15,460 nt of DNA from Desulfobacteraceae bacterium (GCA_022712835.1 JAFLJU010000240.1:1-15460), one strand, 5' to 3'; counted from the stretch's first letter, positions 1-7,227 are shown. Program-made: numbers and translations. The notes: generated by a model not told the origin, from the sequence alone.

Positions 1-1873
1 TCCTGGTAATATCCTTTTGGATGATGGTTTTTGCATGACAGCCTCGTATGTGGGTACCGGCGATGATTTTACCACTGACATCCAGAATGGGCCTTGGGGG
101 ATTTTTCCGGTTTCTTTTTTTTAAATGAAATTTTTCCGCTACCTTTTGTCTGACGGCATTCGAAAAAAAGGAGATCTCTTGTTCAAGTCGGTCTGTTTTT
201 CTTTCAAGAAGATTCCTTTTGGTATACAGGTCGACAATGCCAAGGTTTTGCCGGGCTTGCTCAAGCAGAGCGATCTTTTTAGAAAGTGCTTGGTAACCTG
301 CCGTGATTTTATTCTTTTCGGATCTTTTGCTCTCAAAGCGGGCCTGGAACTTTTCGATGCGTTGATTCAACAGTTTTAATTCCTGTTCAAGATAATACGA
401 TCTTCCCACGGTAATGACCGAGGCCCGGGATTTTTCCGACCCGACATACCAGATTCTTGCACCGCCCTTGGCAGATAAAATGGATGCATACATTTTTCCC
501 CGAAGCATTTCAAATGTGCCTTCCAGGACGATATCGGTTTCCACCACCTCTTTTCTCACATCCATGTCTCCCATACAGGCAATTTTGGACCGGTGGATGA
601 AACCTGCGGACATATTTCCTCTTATGGAAATGGATGCGTCGGTAATCCCATTTTCAATGCAAACATCCCCCCTAGCCTTGATAATTCCGCCGTCCACGGA
701 TTTGGCAACCACATCCAGCCCTTCAACCTTGAATCCGTCTTTAATGGTGCCGGTGATATAAATGTTTTTATCAAATTTGAGATGGCCGGTGGTATAATCC
801 ACATCTCCTTCAAGGAGATAGGCATCATTGACGACAAGCTCTCCTTCCGGGGTCAGCTTTGGGTATCCGCTGACCTGGGCCCTGGCCTGGGATTTGTCTT
901 CCGAAAGACGGACCCCTTTGCCGCATTTAAGGTTCCGATCAATGGGCGGCATGGGGGACACCACATCGCCAAAGATATTGACCCCATCCTTGCCGATTTT
1001 GCTAGGCGTTTTTTCTGCAAGCAGGTCGTTGGCTGCTACAAAGGGAAGATCTCCTCGTTTCTTGAAATCAATGGAGCCATCTCTTTCAATTGTACCGGCT
1101 TTCAGATACTCCCGCTCAAACATATAAAAGATTCGGGAATCAGTTCCCTCTTCCGGGGCAAGCCCCTTTGCCAAATCAAATTCTTTTTTTCGATAGACAT
1201 CATCGATCAGAAACTCTTTTAAACGATCATCATTGGCAATCCCATAGATGATGCCATTTTTTTCAATCAACTGCTTCAGCTCTGAAAGGGTGAGATCGTT
1301 GTCAAATTGATCTGTAAGTATCATGGTTGCTTTGAGACCGTCATTGTTAACCCGTATGGTGATCATCGTTTCTTGGATTTGGGTTATATTGCCCTGACCG
1401 TTTTCCAGGGCAGAGGGCAGTGTCGGCTGAAAGTTATTGGTTTTTCTAAGATTGTTGTCCAGTTCCTGTTTTTGAAGAATTAGTTTTCGCTGGCGTTCCG
1501 ACAGCATTCCGGCCTCCACCAGCAGGTCTCCCAAAAACATATTGTTACCCAAGGCCGCAAGCCTTTTTTGTTCTTCCAGGGCCAGGTTCATGTTGATTTG
1601 GGTTAAAAATTCAAACTGGATGCACAGGGCGCCGAATCGTGTGTCTTCCTGGGCCCTGGCAAAGCTGAGGCAGGCTTTTTTAAGTCCGGCAACCTCCTTG
1701 CTGCTGACATATTTTTTTGCCAGCATAAGTTTAAGAATTTCCCCCTCCGAAGAGATGCGGACATTCATCATTTCTTTTGCCAGTCGTTGATAATTTTCTT
1801 TGGATAAATAATTCAGGAAGAGGGCAATCTTGGTTACAAGGGCATTTTGACATTCAATTGCAGTAGCTTGCAT
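1..1873 (-). CDS. DUF342/FapA-like protein, C-terminus cut by window edge
   Basis: The frame is open from an ATG at 1873 down to base 1, giving 624 visible codons with no stop; the gene continues outside the window. An AGGGG lies 6 nt before the ATG. Residues 80-136 contain two GspE_N/MshEN-like motifs (RFGALCIQFEFL..ALEEQ and FLGDLLVEAGMLSERQ). From about residue 200 the DUF342 (FapA) pattern begins (NGIIYGI at 206-212). A beta-helix-like section at 355-470 carries repeated G-D/N/T-hydrophobic turns such as GDVDYTTGHLKF, GDVCIENGI and GNMSAGFI. A Lys/Glu-rich coiled coil follows at about 493-590, usual for this family. Vibrio FapA affects polar flagellum placement and binds a PTS protein; the function of delta-proteobacterial paralogues is uncertain. 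It is divergent from the XRE-cupin gene at 2032. The family call is firm, the role is not. Confidence 0.88.
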   Translation of the reverse strand, partial: MQATAIECQNALVTKIALFLNYLSKENYQRLAKEMMNVRISSEGEILKLMLAKKYVSSKEVAGLKKACLSFARAQEDTRFGALCIQFEFLTQINMNLALEEQKRLAALGNNMFLGDLLVEAGMLSERQRKLILQKQELDNNLRKTNNFQPTLPSALENGQGNITQIQETMITIRVNNDGLKATMILTDQFDNDLTLSELKQLIEKNGIIYGIANDDRLKEFLIDDVYRKKEFDLAKGLAPEEGTDSRIFYMFEREYLKAGTIERDGSIDFKKRGDLPFVAANDLLAEKTPSKIGKDGVNIFGDVVSPMPPIDRNLKCGKGVRLSEDKSQARAQVSGYPKLTPEGELVVNDAYLLEGDVDYTTGHLKFDKNIYITGTIKDGFKVEGLDVVAKSVDGGIIKARGDVCIENGITDASISIRGNMSAGFIHRSKIACMGDMDVRKEVVETDIVLEGTFEMLRGKMYASILSAKGGARIWYVGSEKSRASVITVGRSYYLEQELKLLNQRIEKFQARFESKRSEKNKITAGYQALSKKIALLEQARQNLGIVDLYTKRNLLERKTDRLEQEISFFSNAVRQKVAEKFHLKKRNRKNPPRPILDVSGKIIAGTHIRGCHAKTIIQKDITR

Positions 1874-1968
1874 TGGCGCCCCTGTTTTTTTGTCAAGCGT
1901 AATGGTAAAATTTAGTCCTTAGAAACTATTTAGTATCCGTTCGGTGAAAGGTCAAGGGGAAAAACAGA

Positions 1969-1995
1969 TTGACAAGCCCTCGGTTTAAGTATAAT
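1969..1995 (+). promoter_or_regulatory. Probable sigma70 promoter of the XRE-cupin/leuCD operon
   Basis: TTGACA at 1969-1974 and TATAAT at 1990-1995 both match the consensus hexamers perfectly, but the spacer is only 15 bp. A strong promoter with a short spacer is consistent with one that needs help or is tightly controlled. The -10 overlaps the left arm of the inverted repeat at 1981-2023. No other pair this good lies before the ATG at 2032. Confidence 0.6.
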
Positions 1996-2023
1996 TAAAA
2001 ATTAATTAACTATACTTAAACCG
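1981..2023. promoter_or_regulatory. Inverted-repeat operator, 13-bp perfect arms
   Basis: CGGTTTAAGTATA at 1981-1993 is the exact reverse complement of TATACTTAAACCG at 2011-2023, with a 17-bp A/T-rich spacer (centre-to-centre 30 bp, about three helical turns). It overlaps the -10 and ends 8 bp before the regulator's ATG. A repressor bound here would block its own promoter, so autoregulation by the XRE-cupin protein is the simplest reading. The DUF342 gene start is about 110 bp away on the other strand and could share the site. Confidence 0.6.
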
Positions 2024-2031
2024 GTGGAAAT

Positions 2032-2613
2032 ATGAAAACAAAATTAGGCGCCCTGTTAAGGGTGATAAGAAATTCCAAGCATTTGACCATCAAGGAAGTT
2101 GTCGGCAAAGCGGGTGTAAGTTCCAGCCTGCTCTCCCAGATCGAACGGAATAGAATTTCTCCTTCACTGGATACCCTCCTCCAATTGTTGGAAGTATACG
2201 GGGTTTCCCCCACTAAATTTTTCAAAGATTATGAAACCCATTCAAAGGTTGAAATCATAAGGAAAGATGAAAGAAGAATCTATCAGCGAAAGGGATTTAA
2301 ATATGAAAAGCTCTGCGGTGAAAGCCAGGTAAAGGGAAATCATTCCTTTAGTGCTTTTTTCCTGGAGCTGGCTCCGGGGCAGACGAGGGGGGATACAGGA
2401 AATGGACATTTGGGTCGTGAATTGGGGATTGTGGTTTCAGGCAGTGCCCAATTGATTTACGGGGAAGAAATCTATGATATCCATGCGGGTGATTCCATCT
2501 CTTTTTTCTCCCAGATCCCCCATGTGATCCAGAATGTTTCGGATGAACGTTTTCAAGCCTATTGGGTGGTTACCCCTGCCGATGGTGAAGACTATTTTGA
2601 TGGAAAACAATAA
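2032..2613 (+). CDS. XRE-family transcriptional regulator with C-terminal cupin
   Basis: The 193-residue protein has an N-terminal helix-turn-helix at about residues 5-62, including the typical GVSSSLLSQIERNRISPSL recognition-helix pattern. A cupin_2 barrel follows at about 105-180 (hydrophobic FFLELAPGQ, glycine turns, HAGDSISFFSQIPHVIQN). In this family the cupin binds a small ligand and modulates DNA binding. The gene starts 8 bp after a perfect inverted repeat and is followed after 17 nt by the LeuC-like gene, so it is probably the operon's own regulator. The SD (GGTGGA) is modest. The ligand is unknown; the substrate or product of the neighbouring hydro-lyase is the obvious candidate. 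Confidence 0.9.
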   Translation: MKTKLGALLRVIRNSKHLTIKEVVGKAGVSSSLLSQIERNRISPSLDTLLQLLEVYGVSPTKFFKDYETHSKVEIIRKDERRIYQRKGFKYEKLCGESQVKGNHSFSAFFLELAPGQTRGDTGNGHLGRELGIVVSGSAQLIYGEEIYDIHAGDSISFFSQIPHVIQNVSDERFQAYWVVTPADGEDYFDGKQ

Positions 2614-2630
2614 AAAAAGTGGAGTAAATT

Positions 2631-3917
2631 ATGGGAAAAACAATTGCAGAAAAAATTTTTGAGACCCACCTTGTGGATGAACCCTTTGGGGATGTCTGTG
2701 TATTAAACCTGGACCGGGTGTTCTGCCATGAGATTACAACCCCCACTGCTATCCAGGACCTTGTGGCCAGGGGCAAAGATAGGGTATTTGACCCGGACAA
2801 GATCAAGGCGGTAATTGACCATGTCACTCCTGCCAAGGATTCCAAAACTGCCATGCAGGGCAAAATCTTCCGGCAATGGGCGAACAGGCATGGCATTAAA
2901 GACTTTTTTGACATTGGGAACAATGGGGTCTGCCATGCGATTTTTCCTGAAAAAGGGTTTGTCCGTCCCGGATTCACCATTATTATGGGTGACTCACATA
3001 CCTGTACCCATGGGGCATTTGGCGCATTTGCCGCAGGTGTTGGCACCACTGATCTTGAGGTGGGAATTTTAAAAGGAGTGGCTACCTTTAAAAAGCCTGC
3101 AACCTTCCGGATTGAAATTGTGGGAGCCCTCAAACAAGGGGTCTATGCCAAGGATATTATCCTGGAGGTGATCCGTCAGATTTCTGTGGACGGTGCCACC
3201 AACATGGTCATTGAATTTGCCGGAAATGTGGTGGATGCCATGACCATGGACCAGCGGATGACCATCGCCAACATGGCCGTTGAGGCGGGTGCCACCAGCG
3301 GGATTTGTCTGCCGGATATGACCACAGTTGAGTATCTGTGGCCCTTTATCAAAGACGAATATGAAAGTCGGGAGGCAGCGCTTACATCATTTTCCCAATT
3401 TGCTTCTGATCCCGATGCCGTTTATGCCAAAAGGAAAACCATTGATGTGAGTGAACTTGAACCCTTGACCACCTTTGGTTATAAACCCGATAATGTATGC
3501 CCTGTTTCCCAGATGGGAGATACCCCTGTGGATCAGGTTTATCTCGGGTCCTGTACCAATGGGCGCATTGAAGATCTGCGGGTGGCCGCTCAAGTGCTGA
3601 AGGGGAAAAAAATTAAAGACACGGTCCGGGGAATTGTTTCTCCGGCAACCCCCAAAATATTTTCCATGGCCCTTGAGGAAGGGTTGATCAAAATATTTAT
3701 GGATGCAGGATTTTGTGTCACCAATCCCACCTGCGGTGCCTGTTTGGGGATGAGTAACGGGGTCCTGGCAGACGGAGAGGTGGCGGCTGCAACCACCAAT
3801 AGAAATTTCAATGGCCGCATGGGCCGCGGGGGGATGGTTCATTTGATGAGTCCGGCCACTGCTGCTGCCACGGCCATCCAGGGAAAAATCGTAAATTCAA
3901 GTCTTTTTGTCAACTAG
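2631..3917 (+). CDS. leuC: LeuC-type hydro-lyase large subunit (3-isopropylmalate dehydratase/homoaconitase family)
   Basis: The 428-residue length is that of the stand-alone archaeal-type large subunit; the E. coli-type LeuC is about 466. The [4Fe-4S] ligands are visible as Cys308 in GSCTNGRIED and Cys368/Cys371 in PTCGACLG. The conserved active-site strings GDSHTCTHGA (120-129) and NRNFNGRMG (390-398) are intact. The enzyme would catalyse dehydration/rehydration isomerisation of a 2- or 3-hydroxy di/tricarboxylate in the cytoplasm with the small subunit encoded 9 nt downstream. GGAG 8 nt before the ATG supports the start. No leuA, leuB or other leucine gene is visible, and the operon is led by an XRE-cupin regulator. 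Homoaconitase, citramalate or 2,3-dimethylmalate dehydratase activity is therefore possible as well as isopropylmalate isomerase. The symbol denotes family, not proven substrate. Confidence 0.88.
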   Translation: MGKTIAEKIFETHLVDEPFGDVCVLNLDRVFCHEITTPTAIQDLVARGKDRVFDPDKIKAVIDHVTPAKDSKTAMQGKIFRQWANRHGIKDFFDIGNNGVCHAIFPEKGFVRPGFTIIMGDSHTCTHGAFGAFAAGVGTTDLEVGILKGVATFKKPATFRIEIVGALKQGVYAKDIILEVIRQISVDGATNMVIEFAGNVVDAMTMDQRMTIANMAVEAGATSGICLPDMTTVEYLWPFIKDEYESREAALTSFSQFASDPDAVYAKRKTIDVSELEPLTTFGYKPDNVCPVSQMGDTPVDQVYLGSCTNGRIEDLRVAAQVLKGKKIKDTVRGIVSPATPKIFSMALEEGLIKIFMDAGFCVTNPTCGACLGMSNGVLADGEVAAATTNRNFNGRMGRGGMVHLMSPATAAATAIQGKIVNSSLFVN

Positions 3918-3926
3918 GAGAGCCCA

Positions 3927-4451
3927 ATGAAAGAATTTAAAGGAAAGATCCTGTGCCTGGACCGGTCTGATATCAATACCGATGAAATTATCCCCGCTAG
4001 ATACCTGACGGAGATTGAAAAAATTGCCATGAAGCCCCATTTGCTGGAAGACTTGAGTCTATCGGGGTTTGATGTAAAAATAGACCTGGAAGAGGTTGCT
4101 GTCATCGTTACCCGGGAAAATTTCGGGTGCGGTTCCTCCCGGGAGCATGCCCCCTGGGCGCTTGAGGTCAATGGAATTTATGTGGTGATCGCCCAGAGTT
4201 TTGCCAGAATTTTCCGGCAGAATATGTTTAATTGCGGTATGCTGGCGATCTCACTTAAAAAAGAAGAGATTGATGCGCTTTTTGACTGCTGCAAGGCCGG
4301 GGACACATCGCTTTCGGTGGATGTTGAAAACGCTTTGATCCAGGTGACTTCCCAGGATACGGGCCTGACCCTGCCATTTGAGATATCTGAATTTGATAAG
4401 GCCCTTGTTCAGACCGGCGGCTGGCTGGAATATGCCGATAAAAATTATTAA
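3927..4451 (+). CDS. leuD: LeuD-type hydro-lyase small subunit
   Basis: The 174-residue protein carries the swivelling-domain motifs of the family: DINTDEIIPARYL at about 15-27, NFGCGSSREHAPWAL at 65-79 and SFARIFRQNMFNCG at 91-104. It pairs with the large subunit whose stop is 9 nt upstream (TAG inside a CTAGGAG SD), so the two are translated together. The segment after IIPARYL, which contacts the substrate's variable side chain in this family, reads TEIEK rather than the YLR form seen in characterised archaeal enzymes. I recall that loop being linked to isopropylmalate versus homoaconitate choice, so the substrate should not be assumed. Confidence 0.88.
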   Translation: MKEFKGKILCLDRSDINTDEIIPARYLTEIEKIAMKPHLLEDLSLSGFDVKIDLEEVAVIVTRENFGCGSSREHAPWALEVNGIYVVIAQSFARIFRQNMFNCGMLAISLKKEEIDALFDCCKAGDTSLSVDVENALIQVTSQDTGLTLPFEISEFDKALVQTGGWLEYADKNY

Positions 4452-4460
4452 CCGACATGG

Positions 4461-4533
4461 CCGGTAAGGTATTTGCTCTGGCCACAACAAAAAATGAAAC
4501 TCTTATGATTGCAATACCTTGACCGGAGTTTCA
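4461..4533 (+). promoter_or_regulatory. Possible structured RNA between leuD and yheU (crossing complementary segments)
   Basis: Two sets of complementary segments interlock. CCGGTAAGGTATT (4461-4473) pairs with AATACCTTGACCGG (4513-4526) apart from one bulged base. TGAAACTC (4495-4502), inside that loop, pairs perfectly with GAGTTTCA (4526-4533). The crossing order is that of an H-type pseudoknot; the two helices share only base 4526. No T-run follows, so it is not an ordinary terminator. It matches no riboswitch I recognise. Confidence 0.35.
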
Positions 4534-4546
4534 AATAAAATAAAAG

Positions 4547-4587
4547 GTCCTGGTATTTTTATCTAAAACAGATGAAAATACCAGGAC
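4547..4587. promoter_or_regulatory. 18-bp hairpin 20 nt upstream of yheU
   Basis: Bases 4547-4564 (GTCCTGGTATTTTTATCT) pair with 4570-4587 over 18 bp with one G-T wobble and a 5-nt loop. On the plus strand no T-tract follows, so it is not a classic terminator for leuD. On the minus strand the hairpin is followed by a T-rich stretch (CTTTTATTTTATTTG), so it could stop antisense transcription coming from the XRE gene at 4903-5451. It could also modulate entry of transcription or ribosomes into yheU. Confidence 0.55.
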
Positions 4588-4609
4588 TCCACTGCAAAAA
4601 GAAGAGATG

Positions 4610-4849
4610 ATGAAAGCTTTTATTATTCCCCATGATCAATTGAGCAAAGAGGCCCTTCGAGGAGTGGTAGAGGAATTTATCACCCGGGAAAGCACCGACT
4701 ACGGGGCGGTTGACCTGTCCTTGGAAACAAAGGTGCGCCAGGTTTATCAAAATCTTGCTTCGGGAGATGCAATCCTGGTTTTTGACGGTAAAACCGAGAG
4801 TTGTAATATCTTTCACAAGGATGATCCCTTGTTAAAGGAATTGAGATAG
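4610..4849 (+). CDS. yheU: UPF0270 (YheU-like) small protein
   Basis: About 79 residues. The pattern IP.DQLS.E.L...VEEF..RE.TDYG...LE.KV.QV...L.SGDA.LVFD, followed by CNI near the end, is that of E. coli YheU and the UPF0270 family, along its full length. The function is unknown. Two ATGs occur in a row (4607 and 4610); the purine-rich AAGAAGAG places the second at a more usual distance. It lies 158 nt after leuD across structured sequence, so it may be separately expressed. It is unusual to see this family outside gamma-proteobacteria, which may suggest transfer. Confidence 0.85.
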   Translation: MKAFIIPHDQLSKEALRGVVEEFITRESTDYGAVDLSLETKVRQVYQNLASGDAILVFDGKTESCNIFHKDDPLLKELR

Positions 4850-4902
4850 AAGGGGGGCGGGTTTTTTTTGGTCATTCTTGACAGCCGGGACCCAAGTGCA
4901 AG

Positions 4903-5451
4903 TCATCTATAAAATAAAAGATTCATAAGATAGGCTGTTTTGGCCGAATTATTGATGAATTTGTGTGATATCTCCCCTTTGAAACGGATTGAATCACCTT
5001 GGTGTAATTTGATTTCAGAATTTCCCAGTATTAATTTTATTTTGCCTTCTGTTACAAATATATATTCATCTACCCCGTTTAGGTGACCTTTGTTGGATAA
5101 TTCAGAAAAAGGGGTGATTTCAATTTTCAGCACTTCAAATTTATGTGATTCATCATAGGGATATACACTGAAAATACTGAATTTTGAATCTTCAGTGATT
5201 AATTTCTTCGCCTCTTTTTTGACAAGTACATACTCACTTTTTTCCTCTTCAATCAATGTTGTCAAAGGGATTTTCAACCCTTCGGCTATTTTCCATAAAA
5301 CAAGAATCGTAGGATTTGTACCGCCTCTTTCTATCTCACCCAGCATGCTCTTACTGACACCCGAAATTTTTGACACCTCTTCCAGGGTCAGTTTTCTGTT
5401 TTTCCGGAGCAATTTTAAATTGATTGCAATATTTTCATTTATTTTTTCCAT
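4903..5451 (-). CDS. XRE-family transcriptional regulator with C-terminal cupin (second copy)
   Basis: The 182-residue protein has an HTH at about 9-65 (LTLEEVSKISGVSKSMLGEIERGGTNPT pattern) and a cupin at about 105-178 (GVDEYIFVTEGKIKLILG, LHQGDSIRFKGEISHKFIN). It has the same architecture as the regulator at 2032 but is clearly diverged and much more AT-rich in codon use, suggesting separate acquisition. AGGAG lies about 10 nt before the ATG. It is divergent from the PhzF-family gene at 5643, across three AT palindromic motifs, so it probably controls both itself and that gene. Its ligand may be the PhzF enzyme's substrate or product (inference). Confidence 0.9.
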   Translation of the reverse strand: MEKINENIAINLKLLRKNRKLTLEEVSKISGVSKSMLGEIERGGTNPTILVLWKIAEGLKIPLTTLIEEEKSEYVLVKKEAKKLITEDSKFSIFSVYPYDESHKFEVLKIEITPFSELSNKGHLNGVDEYIFVTEGKIKLILGNSEIKLHQGDSIRFKGEISHKFINNSAKTAYLMNLLFYR

Positions 5452-5475
5452 AATTTAGTTCTCCTGGAAAAATAA

Positions 5476-5546
5476 TATAATATATTGTTCTTTTTTGCAA
5501 TATATTATACAAACCAACATACAGGATAAAAATATAATATATTATA
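5476..5546. promoter_or_regulatory. Three AT-only operator-like motifs in the XRE/PhzF divergent region
   Basis: TATAATATATTG at 5476-5487 is mirrored exactly by CAATATATTATA at 5498-5509 (10-bp spacer). The 14-bp perfect palindrome TATAATATATTATA follows at 5533-5546. The shared core TATAATATATT therefore occurs three times in 71 bp between two divergent genes. The sites also contain -10-like hexamers, so bound protein would compete with RNA polymerase on both strands. Confidence 0.55.
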
Positions 5547-5642
5547 CGTAGTGCCAAGAAGAGTGAAACTAGTATTTATAACAGTCCCTTCCCATTTGGG
5601 GGAGGATAGATTTTTCCTATGATTGCAAGGAGATCATCAGGC

Positions 5643-6530
5643 ATGAAAGTTCTGGAATTTAAAAAAATCGATGCATTTACAAAAGGGGTTTCTCCCGGTA
5701 ATCCGGCAGGCTATATTTTTCTTAGGCAAGATCAAGTTTTAACCAAAGACGATATGCAGAAAATAGCAGGCGAGCTTACCGGGTTTGTAAACGAAGTCGG
5801 GTATGTTCGCCGAATGGGAGACGAGTTTAGTCTAAAGTTTTATTCATCTGAATGTGAAGTGGTTTTTTGCGGTCATGCAACCATTGCCATCATGTATGAT
5901 TTATTGACGAACAACCCCGATTTGGCTACCAAAGAAGAAGTCTTTATCAATGTAAATGCGGGTAAGTTATCTGTGTTCAATCATATTGATGAAGATGATG
6001 CCGTTTATATCATGGCCCCGGAACCTAAGGTTTTGGAATGCAGGTTAACCTTTGGGCAAATAGCTGAACACCTGGGTGTTTCACCGGCAACCCTGGACAA
6101 TTTTCTGCCAATAAAACTAATCGACGGGGGTTTAAGAACCCTGATAGTGTCCATAAAATCATTGGACGACTGCCTGAAGATATCCCCGGATCAAGATCTT
6201 CTGAAGTTGTTCTGCCTGGACAATGGAATTGACATCATCCATGTTTCAACAAAAGAAACATATACGGCTGATTGCCGGTATCGCACCCGGGTTTTTGGGC
6301 CAAAATATGGATATCTTGAAGATCCTGCGACGGGATCAGGAAATGCGGCCTTTGGGTATTATTTAACCGATCAAAATCTATGGGATGGGGATCTTGTGGT
6401 GGAGCAGGGCCCTGATCGAATAAATCCCAATTTTGTTAAATTAAAAAAATACAGGAAAAACGGAAAAATACACATGCTCTTTGGTGGGTGTGGAACCATC
6501 AGAATAGAGGGGAAATATTATTTGCAATAG
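5643..6530 (+). CDS. PhzF-family isomerase/epimerase-like protein
   Basis: I use the ATG at 5643 (295 residues): AAGGAG at 5627-5632 precedes it by 10 nt, whereas the upstream in-frame ATG at 5619 has no well-placed SD. The protein has the two-lobed PhzF fold signatures. These are FTKGVSPGNPAGY at 12-24, the position of the catalytic acid as Glu51 in FVNEVGYV, CGHATIA at 76-82 (the family's GHPT strand) and EDPATGSGNAAFGYYL at 226-241. Members include phenazine-biosynthesis PhzF, a trans-2,3-dihydro-3-hydroxyanthranilate isomerase, and many proteins of unknown substrate. No phenazine genes are nearby. Its single divergent partner is an XRE-cupin regulator, implying inducible metabolism of a small molecule. 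Confidence 0.87.
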   Translation: MKVLEFKKIDAFTKGVSPGNPAGYIFLRQDQVLTKDDMQKIAGELTGFVNEVGYVRRMGDEFSLKFYSSECEVVFCGHATIAIMYDLLTNNPDLATKEEVFINVNAGKLSVFNHIDEDDAVYIMAPEPKVLECRLTFGQIAEHLGVSPATLDNFLPIKLIDGGLRTLIVSIKSLDDCLKISPDQDLLKLFCLDNGIDIIHVSTKETYTADCRYRTRVFGPKYGYLEDPATGSGNAAFGYYLTDQNLWDGDLVVEQGPDRINPNFVKLKKYRKNGKIHMLFGGCGTIRIEGKYYLQ

Positions 6531-6553
6531 GGGATAGGTCTGGGCGAAATTAA

Positions 6554-6586
6554 GCCGGGCAGGTCTTTAAAAAAGATCTGCCCGGC
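6554..6586. terminator. Bidirectional hairpin between convergent phzF-like and efpL genes
   Basis: GCCGGGCAGGTCTTT pairs with AAAGATCTGCCCGGC over 15 bp (one G-T wobble) around an AAA loop. The stem has a GC-rich base and an A/T-rich top. It sits 23 nt after the plus-strand stop and 20 nt after the minus-strand stop, the usual place for a shared terminator. U-tracts on either side are weak (TTAATTTC on the minus side), so efficiency may be modest. Confidence 0.7.
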
Positions 6587-6606
6587 ACTATTGGCAGATA
6601 CCGGAA

Positions 6607-7173
6607 TCAGGCTTTGGATATGAATTTTTTTGTTTCGGTATTGACCTTGATCATTTCCCCTGACTCAAGGTATTCCGGGACCTGAATTTCAACCCCATTG
6701 GAAAGGAGGGCTGGCTTGGTTCTTGCCGTTGCACTTGCTCCCTTGACGCCGGGAGCGGTTTGGGATATTTCAAAAACAAGGGCAATGGGTATTTCAATGG
6801 CCACCATCTGCTCATCGATGATAAGACCCACAATGCCTTCCATCCCGTCTGTGATCCAGAGAAGTTCGTCTTCAATGGTATCCCCTTCTATCATGTACTG
6901 GGAATAGTCCTGGTTGTCCATGAACACGTGGAGGGCACCGTCGGGATATAAATATTGAACCGACCGTTTCATGAGGGCAACATCAGTGAGCATGTCATTT
7001 CCCTTGTAGGTTTCTTCAAATTTTTGTTTGGTTTTAATGTTGTTGAATCTGACCCTGTATAGGGTCACAGCTCCCCTTGCCGAAGGAGATCTTACATCGA
7101 TATTTTTTACAATGTAAGCTTCATTGTTAATCTCCACAACGTTCCCTTTTTTTAAATCACCGGCCTTGGGCAT
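6607..7173 (-). CDS. efpL: Elongation factor P-like protein EfpL (YeiP)
   Basis: The 188 residues cover the KOW-like N-domain and two OB domains of the EF-P family. The segment VKNIDVRSPSARGAVTLYRVRF at about 22-43 is the YeiP/EfpL pattern, with Arg33 at the tip of the loop that reaches the peptidyl-transferase centre; classical EF-P has a modified Lys or Arg there. TAPGVKGASATARTKPA and EIQVPEYLESGEMI are the conserved C-terminal OB motifs. The protein would relieve ribosome stalling on proline-rich and related sequences. AGGAG lies 8 nt before the ATG. No modification enzyme (EpmA, EarP) is nearby, as expected for EfpL, which needs none. Confidence 0.88.
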   Translation of the reverse strand: MPKAGDLKKGNVVEINNEAYIVKNIDVRSPSARGAVTLYRVRFNNIKTKQKFEETYKGNDMLTDVALMKRSVQYLYPDGALHVFMDNQDYSQYMIEGDTIEDELLWITDGMEGIVGLIIDEQMVAIEIPIALVFEISQTAPGVKGASATARTKPALLSNGVEIQVPEYLESGEMIKVNTETKKFISKA

Positions 7174-7227
7174 TTTTTGTACTCCTAACTGCTATTATTA
7201 TTGATGGGATACTTTATTATTAAAAAA

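Noticed and set aside
125..1790. Several plus-strand open frames across the first 1.8 kb, up to 209 codons
   Set aside because: They lie antisense to the continuous 624-codon DUF342 frame, lack SDs and read as low-quality protein.
4850..4875. T8 run after yheU as a terminator
   Set aside because: The preceding GGGGGGCGGG has no complementary C-rich arm nearby; the small ACAAGG/CCTTGT hairpin inside the gene end is too far from the T-run.
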